Assembly (NCBI RefSeq): GCF_020882245.1
Contig: NC_083597.1
Span: forward strand, 8,280,581-8,344,580
Direction of reading: 5' to 3'
Length of the DNA: 64,000 nucleotides
Origin: Rhopalosiphum padi
Lineage: Eukaryota; Arthropoda; Insecta; Hemiptera; Aphididae
A program made the translations under genes and the position numbers. This document shows, one piece after another, positions 52,758-63,455 of the stretch (the first letter of the stretch is position 1; the number at the start of each line of letters is the position of its first letter). Below the pieces are notes generated by a model. That model was not told where the DNA came from and did not search any database. It was given only the letters and a program-made list of their open reading frames with translations.

Positions 52758-52856
52758 GTGACGTATGTGCAAACTATCTCGATTGCCGTGCTGTTTTTTT
52801 CTGTTTCTTTTACTAATAAATACCTAAACAGTAAACTCAAGACCACAATAAATAAG
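52758..52856 (+). other. Possible 5' leader exon of the tnp2 gene
   Basis: The sequence ends with AATAAG|GTAAGT at 52857, a strong splice donor, and follows a less AT-rich stretch (gtcgtgacgtatgtgcaaac). No other gene on this strand lies between here and the acceptor-like ttttctttag at 54508, just before the transposase start. It could therefore be a non-coding first exon. No transcription evidence is available. Confidence 0.3.
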
Positions 52857-52864
52857 GTAAGTTA

Positions 52865-54505
52865 TAACTTGTTCATTTTATTAGATAGGTATAACATTGA
52901 CTGCCGTGTGACCGCCGGCAGTCATTTGTGTAATTCTCAAATTGTATAGGTACCTATAATACATTGTATACTTGTATGACTACTGGTGTTCATGTGACCG
53001 TAAATTAATAGGGTTTTAATGTTTTAAAATATTAAATTTACTATTGAACTTTTTCGAATGAAATTGTAATAATTAATAATTAATAATAATAATGTATAAA
53101 TTAATTTATAATAATAATAATAATAATAATAATTCCTAATTAGGAATAACATAATATGCAACATAATAATTTTTGTGTGACCCCTTTTAATATTATAAGT
53201 ATAGACAATTAATACTTATTTTACAAAACTTGTACCTTTATACTTTACATTATCAAAAATAATCTTACTTTTAAAACTGAACTGTATAGGTATAATAACT
53301 GAAATTAACTGTATATATAATATATACTAGAGTACTAGACAAATATCTAATATTATACCTAATCAAAGTATCTGCCAACCATGCACAAAACATTAAAACA
53401 CAATTCACATATACGTACTATTACTTGTATTATATTGATCTAAAAATATACAATTTATAAGTAATGTAAGACATTGGACATAGCTAGGTAATAAAATAAT
53501 TCTTTTAAAATTGTTCTAAAATAAATTACACTAATTGCTACGAGATAAAATAATAGACATATGATATCCTATCAAACATATAGGATTATTCCATTACTAT
53601 TCTTAAATTAATTAATTAGAATATTATATTGGATATGATGATTTTATAGTAATTATTGAAGAGTTTAGTTTCATGGTTTCTATATAGTAAACCTACTATT
53701 TAACTGCTCAATTTTATGTATTGTACCTAATATAGAAATATAGAAAAAGAAAGATTATTTACATCAATATTTTATATTAGTTATTATTAAAAATGTATAG
53801 TAATTTTTTAATTGTATTAACAAATCAATTTACTTATAACGATTGCTTTTCTTTATTGTATACCAACTTCAAATAACTTTTTATACTTATAGTTTACCTA
53901 TAAGAATTTGTTTTAAAAATTGTGAACTAATGAACCTCCACATGAACATAATATTATGTTTAATGGGCGACATTTTCTTCTTGAAGAATAAATAAAAATA
54001 AATACATACCAAATTTAACATAGTACAATATAATATTTTATTGGTAGGAAGGTATAATGTTAAACTTATTAAATCAATTATTTAGAATGATTACCTACTT
54101 CAAATATTTAAGTTATTTTATTTGAACTACTGGATGCATTATATAAGTATAATAGTTAAGTATAAGTTCGAACTTATAAATTACTTATCTATCTAAAATT
54201 CTAAAGCTTTAAATAAGATGTTAATATAATAATATTGTATGTTGATAGCTGAATAATATGATTAGCTACCCATAATATTATAAAAAAAATTATTGATGGA
54301 TAAAACATTTAGAAACTGTTTCATAACATAATTAATTTAAATTTTAAATGTAATAAAATAATAATACAAATAATATAGGTAATGGCTAATTTTGTCAATG
54401 TTTGAAAACAAATTATTTTTTGAGCTTTTGTGAAAATACTTGTTAAAAATTTTTAACTATGCGATGAGCAATGTAGGTACTTGAACAATATTTGAAAATT
54501 TTCTT
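52865..54505. other. Probable intron or spacer, AT-rich
   Basis: No coding feature recognised. A simple (AAT)n run lies near 53105-53132. Confidence 0.5.
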
Positions 54506-54506
54506 T

Positions 54507-54522
54507 AGGTGCATATGCACCT
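54507..54522. promoter_or_regulatory. Perfect 16 bp palindrome AGGTGCATATGCACCT
   Basis: This exact two-fold symmetric sequence lies 55 bases before the first in-frame ATG of the tnp2 gene (54577) and overlaps the probable splice acceptor at 54508. Its base composition stands out from the AT-rich surroundings. It might be a binding site for an element-encoded or host factor. The function is unproven. Confidence 0.45.
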
Positions 54523-54576
54523 ATCTTATTTGATTATGGTTTGTTGACACATAGAATTGAAAATTTTGTTAAAATC

Positions 54577-56918
54577 ATGACAAGTGAAAGAACAAAAAGG
54601 AGAAGAGTTAAGGAAGAGCTAGAATCTATGCAGTTTGATCTTAACTTTTCAAAATTGCAAAAGAAAAGACAACATACTTATTGTAAAGAAGTGAATGTGA
54701 ATGATGATTTTATTACTAATAATCTGCATAACAAATACTATGAAGAAAACATCAGTACTCCAATATGTAATAGTTATAAACAAAATATTGAAGAAAATTG
54801 TTTCAGTCCTGGAACAACATTTTGTAATGTATATGAATCATATTATAATCATAGTTTATTTAGGATGGAGTTTTTAAACAAAAATATATACCTAAATAAT
54901 AATTGACACTGGTTATATATCGCTTATTATCTGGCTTATTACATTACAAAATTACACTAATAACAAATCTTACTAAAGGTAAATACAAATTAAATAAAAG
55001 TTATAAACTGGCTATATAGGTGCCAGGTGACAATAACTCCATCCTACTTTTAGGTATTTTACCTACTATTTTATTATCTTTAAACTTTTATTTTAATAGT
55101 TTCCTGAGAATAATGCTGCATTTAATGAACCAATTGAAACTATTAATGAATGTGATTTATTCAAGCGTAATTTGTGTCAGTGGGCAGTAAATTTTAACAT
55201 AAATCATAATGCTTTGGATGGATTATTGGTTATTTTGAAAAATGTGTCAACATTATCACAACTTCCTAAAGATTCACGTAGTATTTTAGATACCAGAAAA
55301 ATGAACGAGACACAGTGCTTAACTACAATAAATCCTGGTTTATATTACCATTTTGGTTTGAAATCAGCTATTTTGGAACATTTTAAATTTATTTCAACAA
55401 ATAATATAGATGTTATCAAAATAGTTATTGGCATTGATGGCTTGCCAATCTCAAAAAGTAGTGCAAGTCAATTATGGCCCATTTTGGGGTATATACGCCC
55501 ATTCAAGAATTCTGTGTTTCCAATTGGTATATACTGGGGCCATGAAAAGCCTGAAGATTCTAATTTATATTTAAAACAATTTTGTGTAGAAGCTAAAGAG
55601 TTATTGACAAATGGAGTTAATATTAATGGAGTGATTTTTAAAGTTTTAATCGATGGATTTTCTCTAGACGCCCCGGCTAAGTCGTTTGTGCTAAAAGTCA
55701 AGGGTCACAGTGGTTATGATTCGTGCACCCGGTGCATAGAAGAAGGCGAGTATTTGAAAAATAGATCATGTTTTCCATACACAGCAAGTAGTGAAAAAAA
55801 ACGCACACATGACGACTACATCAGTATGAAATATGAAGAACATCATGTTGGGAATACAATCTCAATTTTATCAGATTTACCTGGTGTAAATATTGTTGAT
55901 GCATTTGCGTTAGATTACATGCATCTTGTTTGCATAGGTATTATGAAAAAATTAATCCAATTATGGATGAACAAAGGACCATTGAACGTTCGTATACCTA
56001 GTTCTGTTGTAAAAATAATATCAGACCAATTGGTATCATTTAAAAAGAGTGTCCCTTGTGATTTTTCCCGAAAACCCAGGGCCTTAAATGAATTACCAAG
56101 ATTTAAGGCCACAGAACTGCGTCAAATCCTTTTGTATACTGGACAGGTCGTTTTCAAAGACAGCATAAACAGCAACTGTTATATGCATTTCATGGCACTT
56201 AACATAGCTATGACCATATTATTAAGTGATAATATGAAAAAAGTACATACATTTTGCTAGAAATTTACTCAAATATTTTGTTCAAAATTTTGAAAATCTC
56301 TATGGCAGACATTTTATTTCGCATAATGTTCATGGGCTTTTACATATCTCTGATGACTATACCAATTTTGGCCCTATCGACAACATAAGTGCGTTTCCTT
56401 TTGAAAATTATATGAAGTCCCTCAAAAAAATTATAAAAAAACACGATAAACCACTACAACAAATAATTAAAAGATTCTATGAACAAAAAAATGTAAATAC
56501 TCCTAAAAATACTAATACAGAAATTATTTTTAAAAATGAACACACAAATGGACCTATGTTAAATGATTTAATAGCACCACAATTTAAAATTGTCCATTTA
56601 CTTAATACAAAAATTAAAACAACATGTATAGCTGATCAATTTATATTAACTATAGATAATAATATTATGAAAGTCTTAAACATAGCTCATACCAAAGATA
56701 CCAATGAAGTAGTTTTTATTGGGAAAATATTCCAATCTAAAAAACCATTTTATGAAGAACCACTAAGCTCAGATACTTTTAATATTTATATTATTGATAA
56801 TTTATCTAATGAACTATGTTGGATTCCAATGAAAAATTTTAAAAAAAAGGTTATGTTATTGGAAAAATGTAATGAAACAATAGCTTTGCCTATTATACAT
56901 TCAATTAATGATGATTAA
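54577..56918 (+). pseudogene. tnp2-type transposase (EnSpm/CACTA-like) with one frameshift
   Basis: An N-terminal exon starts at ATG 54577 (TSERTKRRRVKEELESMQFD) and is basic, then acidic and polar; its donor is unclear. The main exon opens at 55100 after a ttttaatag acceptor. It carries the tnp2 blocks in order: LSQLPKDSRSILDTRKM, YYHFGLKSAILEHF, IGIDGLPISKSSASQLWPIL, LIDGFSLDAPAKSF, HSGYDSCTRC with a C-x2-C pair, and DYMHLVCIGIMKKLI. A one-base shift at about 56250 creates a TAG. The continuation is intact in the next frame (ARNLLKYFVQNFENLYG, HNVHGLLHI, SAFPFENYMKSL) to a natural stop at 56918. Candidate catalytic acids are in IDGLP, LIDGF and DYMHL. Everything apart from the shift is well preserved, so the break is recent or a sequencing error. 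The protein would cut and join the element ends in the nucleus. Confidence 0.85.
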
Positions 56919-57030
56919 ACTTATAAAAAAAAAATTTTCGAAGGTACTTAGTTTAATATATTTTTTTGTACTTAACCTAAATTAGTTTAATTTTATGTTT
57001 ACAGTTTTATTTTGTACATTCAACTTAAGT

Positions 57031-59416
57031 ATGACTTATCATATAGTAATATTCAAAAAAGAAAATGCAGTTGAAGTTGTACCATCTCATTGGCTGTCAA
57101 AAGATGGAATTACTTGTGCTTGGCCACATAGAAATTTAGATCCAAAAAAACAGATTGAAAAAAAAACAAACCCTAATACATCAGATTTTAATTGGTATGA
57201 TGTTCGTATTTTAGCAAAAGATATTGGTAAGTAAATTTTCAAGTGTATATAGTAGTTAATTTGCAATAAAAATGTCTAATTAATATTAGGTATATTTTTA
57301 TTTATAGTTAGTTAATACTTAATTATAATATATTGCTTTAAAACGGTTTCAGCAAGTTTAAAAGATGCCAAAATAAAATGTAGTAAAGCAACTTTTACTT
57401 CGGATTTATCAGAAAATGAAAATAAAGAAACTAGAAAATTTCGATGCAAAATACTTGATGATGATGATAATAGTTTTCATTTAAAAAAAAAAAGAAAAAA
57501 TCTTTCCGCACATATACAACCGCCAAAACTATCTAGTCCTCCCAAATTAATTGCTGATACAGGTAAACAATAAAAATTAAATTAAACATGGTTATTATAA
57601 TATAATGTTATATTTATAATTTTTTTTTAGACAATTCAGATTATGATGACTCTGATACTGACCGTACATTTGGTCTTCCAATTATGAATTCATGTAAGAT
57701 AAACAAATTATGATTATTATTTGTTATTTAATTACAGTATTACTCATTTAATTAACTTTACTTAATTTTATTAGGTATTAAGAAGTCTCCAATAAAACAT
57801 TTTGAAGTAAAAATGAGTGATAAGCAACAAAACATGTCAAAAAACAATATTTATCGATCTCCTTCTCGAAAGTTATCTCTTGATGGTAATTAAAGTATTA
57901 TACTTCAATGAATACACATAACTAGACAGACTGTTGTGTTTGCTAACTACATATGAATGAAGTTATTTATATTTTTATTATCATTATATTTTAGGACCAA
58001 GCTCAAATATTATTAAATTAAACTCACCATCATCAGGAAAATGGAAAGTGATTGATATTAATAATTCAAGTTCCACTAAGTTTTCAAGAAGAAAGCTAAA
58101 TTTTGATTCAATGTCACAAAACATAAATGGGAACTGTAATAGTAATCGCCGTGTCAGTCAGTCTCCAAAACATTTTGGTAAAATCAAACTTACATTATTA
58201 CATTTACATAAAATTAAAATTATACATTAGTTATATTATTAAAAAATATATATACATCAATAAATTTATTTTTAATCTCTGTTTGTATAAATCAAAAAAA
58301 GTTTCCTTGAATTAATTATGTACTTCACTATTATTACTTTCAGAAAACATAAATACAGATTTGCTTAAGTCCCCTACAGGAAACTGGCGCATAAATGATC
58401 ATAATATTGATGATGTTGCTACTACTCAAGTTGATTTTAACACGTCACCCATGTCTTGTAGTCTTAATACTAACGAAGTCTTAGCTATTGATGGTAACAA
58501 AATAATTAAATAATTTGCATATTATTCAAAATCATAATGTAACTAATTTGTGAAATGTATATAAAATTGAATATTATTAATAATTTTTCAGGTTTAAAAA
58601 GTACTTTAATAAATTTGACTCGTTCTATTACAAACATCAAGTATGATATGAAAAATTGTATGATAAAAATTGATAGGATTGAAAATATGTTGAGTGATAT
58701 TCATACAAATCAAAATAAATCTTTCTCAAAAGAAGTTAATTATTTTGTCAATGAAAGTATTTATAAATTCCCAATGACAAATATTGATGAGCTGAATATG
58801 TTTGAAGAAAAATTAGGTGACATAGAATTTCGTCAGAAAGTGGTGGGTTTAATAATTTATCTTCAATAATTTTACATACATTTAATAAAAATTTTACTAA
58901 AAAATTGTAATTTTTTTTTTATTATTTTCCAGATACATTACTTGAGTAGACTAGAACGTGAAAGTGTTTCAGATATGACGCGACAAATAATGTCCAAGTT
59001 ATTTCATAATAATTTGTTATCAAAATTTTCGTATGCAGGACAAAAACAAAAAATGGTCTTTGCTACTTTACATTCCTGTTCTATCATATTTGGTAATTTT
59101 TTTTTTTTAAACTATATAATTATTATAACTTATATACTAAATACTGTTTATAAATATAAAAATTTGCTGCTATGATGAAATTGAACCATTCAGATTCTGA
59201 TATTAAATTCAAATAGAACACTGCAGGTGTCATAATTATATTATACTGCCTACATAATTAATAAAACAAAATATACTTAATATTTTAGAAACTGTAAGAA
59301 TTGTACATAAACATCGGAATTGCACTGATCAAGAAATATTAAAGCCAATGAAGTTTTTCATGGCAAATGCAAAATTCAGAGAAGAGAAGAAACAACAAAA
59401 ACATCACTCTTTTTAA
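57031..59416 (+). CDS. DUF4806-type protein, nine exons, intact, 483 aa
   Basis: Exons 57031-57226, 57353-57562, 57631-57693, 57775-57885, 57995-58177, 58344-58493, 58592-58842, 58933-59092 and 59289-59416 all have GT-AG borders and join in one open frame. The N-domain (about residues 1-75) reads TYHIVIFKKENAVEVVPSHW and CAWPHRN, the layout found in arthropod DUF4806 proteins. The middle is a Ser/Asn/Lys-rich linker. The C-terminal domain has FPMTNIDELNMFEEKLGD, then FRQKV, IHYLSRLERESVSDMTRQIM, and FSYAGQKQKMVF, matching DUF4806. Its function is unknown. The gene starts 113 bp after the transposase stop on the same strand, inside the same element. That fits an accessory transposition protein. 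A possible upstream start is ATG 56995. Confidence 0.85.
57995..58493 (+). repeat. Repeated linker exons in the DUF4806-type gene
   Basis: The exons at 57995-58177 and 58344-58493 share a motif, NSPSSGKWKVIDIN in the first and KSPTGNWRINDHNI in the second. Both are multiples of three in length with phase 1 introns on both sides. The three exons before them (57353-57562, 57631-57693, 57775-57885) are also symmetric phase 1 exons. Such exons can be duplicated, lost or skipped without breaking the frame. Confidence 0.55.
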
Positions 59417-60049
59417 TTGTTATTATTCATAATTTTAAATGTTTTATTTTATAAGCTAACAATAAGAGAATTGTCATCAGTATAGTTACTAAAAGAAAAT
59501 TGTAAATTACTTATAATATACAATTAAAAGTTTATTTTAATTCTAATATTGTTTATTATTATTCTTATTCAAAATATTATTTTTAATATTATCTAATTTA
59601 CAGTACTATTATACAATAGTATAGATAAGTTTATTGGGTTTTATAATGATAATTCTAATATTAGTTAGTATTTGAACTATATAATATAGTATAATGCACC
59701 ATAACAAAGGGTTAATTCATACATTTTAATCAATAAATGTTTAAGTAATTACTAATTAATAAATATTTTGAAGTTATCTTTAAAATGATTATAAAATATT
59801 ATCATATATTTTGAAAATATCGTTAACAATATATTTTAAAAATTTAATTATGCAAATATTTTAAAAATATTTTAAAAAATATTTTGAAAACGAAATAAAA
59901 ATATTTTGAAGACTATTTTTTTCGGCCAAAAAATATTTTCTAATTATTTTTAAAATATATGTTGATCATTAAACGATGTTTTATAAATATTCATTATTTT
60001 CTGAAAAATATTTCTAAAATGATTTTAAAATCACTTTTTGTTATGTGGG
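59417..60049. other. 3' subterminal region of the large element
   Basis: No coding region. From about 59750 it becomes a dense series of AAAATATTTT-type motifs ending in the inverted terminus at 60049. Confidence 0.7.
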
Positions 60050-60059
60050 AGGTACACAC

Positions 60060-60253
60060 AGAAAGATTTTTTAGGAATACACATATGTATTTTCCACGAA
60101 CTGGAAGGTTGCTTTTGTGATGCAGACAATTTTGATATATTACCATGTATAGGCCAATGATATTTAAATTGTTTATCAACGTGATCTGTATGAATCCAGC
60201 TGGAAGGTACTACTTCGACCGATTGCTCATCAATAAACTCAACTATGACAAAA
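60060..60253 (-). pseudogene. N-domain exon of an older DUF4806-type gene
   Basis: After an aaaaatag acceptor the exon reads FVIVEFIDEQSVEVVPSSWI, then KYHWPIHGN and SSSWKIHMC. This is the same layout as the N-domain of the gene at 57031 (IVIF...VEVVPSHWL...CAWPH...W). It ends at a GTGTGT donor ten bases before the large element's terminus at 60049. The element therefore sits in the following intron, and the next exons lie at 50691-50405. Confidence 0.7.
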
Positions 60254-60332
60254 CTATTTTTTTTTAAATTTTAACTGTAGCCAAATATTTTCCTTCAATA
60301 CAAGAATCTTAAAATTACACCAATATTTATGA

Positions 60333-60578
60333 TTAAAACATAAAAACAGATAGTATTTTACTAGCTATGTTCAATAGTTTGCCACTTCTTTTTGTCCAAT
60401 TTCTGTCTACAATAGCATAATTATTAGCTTTTTTTACTGTACCAATTAGTGGCCTGTAAAATGTATAGTTAGTACCTATAAAGGTGGTATTCTGACTATC
60501 ACAATTTAACCATATTATTGGAATATAAATTATATTATTCTCCGAGACTAAAATAACAGCATATGCTTGAGGATTCAT
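60333..60578 (-). pseudogene. Possible second DUF4806-type N-domain
   Basis: An open frame reads YAVILVSENNIIYIPIIWLN, then FYRPLIGTVKK and DRNWTKRSGKLL. The spacing of the hydrophobic strand, Pro-x-x-Trp and later Trp resembles the neighbouring N-domain exon, though identity is low. It sits in the expected order between the tnp2 and DUF4806 relics. An unrelated frame cannot be excluded. Confidence 0.4.
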
Positions 60579-60689
60579 TCTAAAACCAATAAAATTAATT
60601 ATACTAATGTCTATGTTTTAACATTTATATGCAAATATGTCAACGTTTTTAATCAGCAATATGAAGAGAAACGAACACACATAATAACT

Positions 60690-60905
60690 AGTTGCAATAC
60701 TTATATCTTCTGATTTGGGAAAATAACAAGCTTTAAACTGAATACTATTAACATCATACAATTCTAGTTCACATAAGATAATACTGCACTCCATCATCCC
60801 AACAGCAGTTGAAGGACATGGCATTTCATAAATAGGGATGACATATTCAAATCGTAAACAAACAAGAAATATTTGACCATTTATAGATAATATGATTGTT
60901 GACGC
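60690..60905 (-). pseudogene. C-terminal fragment of an older tnp2-type transposase
   Basis: The frame reads SINGQIFLVCLRFEYVIPIY, then EMPCPSTAVGM and VNSIQFKACYFPKS. It is comparable to the C-terminal part of the plus-strand tnp2 protein (FIGKIFQSKKPFYEEPLSSD, then NELCWIPMKNF). It follows the N-terminal fragment at 61466-60940 with the whole catalytic middle missing. Confidence 0.5.
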
Positions 60906-60939
60906 ATATTATAATAATTAATAGTATATAAATAATTTA

Positions 60940-61466
60940 ATCTTTTACAAATTCCAAAATTAATGTACTCTCCTCCAGCTATTTGATCAATTTTAACTTT
61001 ACCAGATAAAGGAGTATAAAGAAGTGTTCTATAATCTGAAGATAGATCTTGTAAAGACTAAAGATGCAATATCCTTAACAAATTTAAGTAATTTTAATAA
61101 AACAGAAGTTTTACTTCTTGAAAGTCTTAATGTAATAATAAAAGATGCCAATTTTGATTGAAATGTAGAATTATTGGAGTTATGAGCAAAAATGTTTAAT
61201 TCAGTAAAAGATTGATTTTCAGAATTGTTGTTACCTTCAGTAGAATTCAAACTACTCAGAAACATAGTTTTAGGTGAATATTGAATAGATATATCTGGAG
61301 TTCTCGATAACTCAGTTTGAACTACATTTTCAATAATAGAAACATTCTGAACTATTAAAGTATCAACATTAGAAAGCAAGATTGGAACATGTCTACTTTG
61401 TTTTTCTCGTCACCTTTTAGAACTCTTAGTCAAACTGTTACTTGGTTTATACGCATGTTTTGGCAT
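60940..61466 (-). pseudogene. N-terminal fragment of an older tnp2-type transposase
   Basis: It begins MPKHAYKPSNSLTKSSKR, then a stop, and continues through ENQSFTELNIF and SVLLKLLKFV. After a frameshift near 61070 it reads LSSDYRTLLYTP, DQIAGGEYINFGI. The last blocks match the family's LP.DSRTLL.T... and GGEYYHFGL motifs (plus-strand copy: LPKDSRSILDTRK ... YYHFGLKS). It belongs to an older element of the same kind, read in the opposite direction. Confidence 0.75.
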
Positions 61467-61469
61467 GTT

Positions 61470-62639
61470 TATAGAATTTACTGATGGTAAGTCTAAAATT
61501 AAAAAACAATTAAATTTAATATTATTGAATGCCGAGATAATTGTTTTTCTCTCATACTAGGTATTTATGTAAAAAATAAAAAAGATATATAATGGATTTT
61601 TTCTGTATAGGCAAATAGGTTAAATATTTAAATTATCCTAAAATATCTTTGAATAATTTGTATTCATTTATTTATACAATGTAATTAATTAATGATAAAA
61701 ATGTGTACTAATAAAATGTAAGTACACAGCATAGCTAAATACAAATTTACAAAATAAGTTTTTAATTAAAACAACACTTTGTATAAAAAATGTATTTATT
61801 TAAATTACTACATCTATGGATTGTACATAAATAAATTATATTAGTATAACTTAATTAAAATTAAAATATTGTTGAGATTCCCAGATGTTTTTTACTTTTT
61901 AAACAATACCCTAACAACAATTTAATTACAGTTAGTACTTATGGCCGGTTGGAGGTTGCCCAAAAACATCCAATATTTATTTAATTGATCCCATACATTT
62001 TATTGGTTTGATAAAATATTTTATTGGTGGATAAATATTAAAAATTGTTGCACAAATCATTGTTTATATTATTATACTATATTATATTTAATATATTTAT
62101 GAATATAAAATTATATGCAAATTGACATTTTATTCAAAAATAATAAAAAAACAAATATCTCATTATTATGTTTATAAACTTTTATTAATTTTATTTTATT
62201 AAACCGATAAAACTTATTGGACCAAAATCAGGCCTATAAATTAATGAATCAATAGTGACTAACGGTCGATAACTTATTATTGATTCAATAAGGTATTATG
62301 GCTGTGTGCAACATATTTTAATTTTTATCGTTTCACAATAACTCAATTTATTAGAACAATACCTATTTATTTAACCAATATATAGTTTTGTGCAACCAGC
62401 CCATAATTGTTTTTAAAAAGTTGTATAGAATAATTTTTAACATACATATTAGTACTATATATTATGTAAATCTACAAAACACTAACTATAATATTAGTTA
62501 ATACATAAAAGTTTTTTACCTTGTTCTTATTTAAGTATTAAGTCAGTACCTACTCAGTATATTACTTGCACTGCCATCATGTAATATGTAAAACTACAAA
62601 AGTATTTTATATATACCTACCTAATATATATACTACATA
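61470..62639. other. AT-rich intergenic region
   Basis: No gene or repeat was recognised, apart from low-complexity AT DNA. Confidence 0.6.
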
Positions 62640-63455
62640 CATACTCACAATATTACTTATAACATCTACGAGTATATATTATAAAGTCTAACCACCCGGT
62701 GTAATTCAAGTAGTCTAAAATTAAAAACCAACTTGAATTTATTAACCCATAACAAGTTTAATTGACCCTGGTTTACTCAAAACAATGTCAGCATACTTAT
62801 TTTTTTTCTCTATGGCCAGTCGATTCATGTACGTAGTATATTATATTATTATGTATAGTAACGCAACTAAAATACAATAAATTTAATGTTTTCTAATATT
62901 AATACTAACATTACTAACAACATAAAATAGGTTTTGCTGAACTCGTTAATTATTTAATTTAATAATATATTAAATTATTGTGTAACAACTTAAATAGTTA
63001 AAAAATACTTGTTGACTAATGTTTAGTTCGTTATAATATTGGTGGCTAACTACTACGAAGTTAATCATTGATTTTTTTATGTAGGTATAATTTATAATTG
63101 TATATAATATATATCATATTAAGGTAAAAAAATAAATATTTCAGTTAAAAAAAAAAAATCGAGAAGTCAATTGATGTCAGTGTCATTCGTATCAAGAGTT
63201 TTAATAATTTTAATCAACCTCCACCTTCCATAGTAGATAAATATAATATAAGCCAATATAGTTGTTTCGATCGTCTCGAAACACAGATACCGACAGTAAG
63301 TTTACCTGTAATAAAACCTTTTATTGTTACATACTTGCTTTCTAAATATTCACGCTCTAAATGTACTATGTACAATATATATATAATATATATAATAGTG
63401 TTTTATATTTCCATCGACGACAAACTACCTGCTCGACCAAAAAATAACAAAGACG
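62640..63455. repeat. Dispersed repeat, copy 2 (uninterrupted)
   Basis: Aligns with 28660-30325 in the same orientation. It has the empty site for the 505 bp element: cgaaacaca runs straight into gataccgacag near 63286. No coding region is visible. Confidence 0.85.

Larger units (their letters stand above)
50765..60049. mobile_element. EnSpm/CACTA-like transposon, about 9.3 kb
   Basis: The left end reads CCCACATAGCATTTTG and the right end, read inward, CCCACATAACAAAAAG, matching at 10 of the first 11 bases. Both subterminal regions (50785-50960 and 59750-60040) are packed with AAAATATTTT and TTGAAAATATTTT motifs, as expected for CACTA-type elements. The flanks are AG on both sides, a possible 2 bp target duplication. 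Inside lie a tnp2-type transposase and a DUF4806-type gene, both on the plus strand. Independent support comes from the flanks: a minus-strand DUF4806-type gene relic is interrupted exactly here. A nested hAT MITE (51271-51449) adds to the length. The short TSD is weak evidence, so the borders rest mainly on the inverted ends and the interrupted relic. Confidence 0.75.

Noticed and set aside
55468..56112. Minus-strand frames opposite tnp2, and the plus frame 38817-39047 opposite the Ginger integrase
   Set aside because: They are antisense shadows of real coding sequence.
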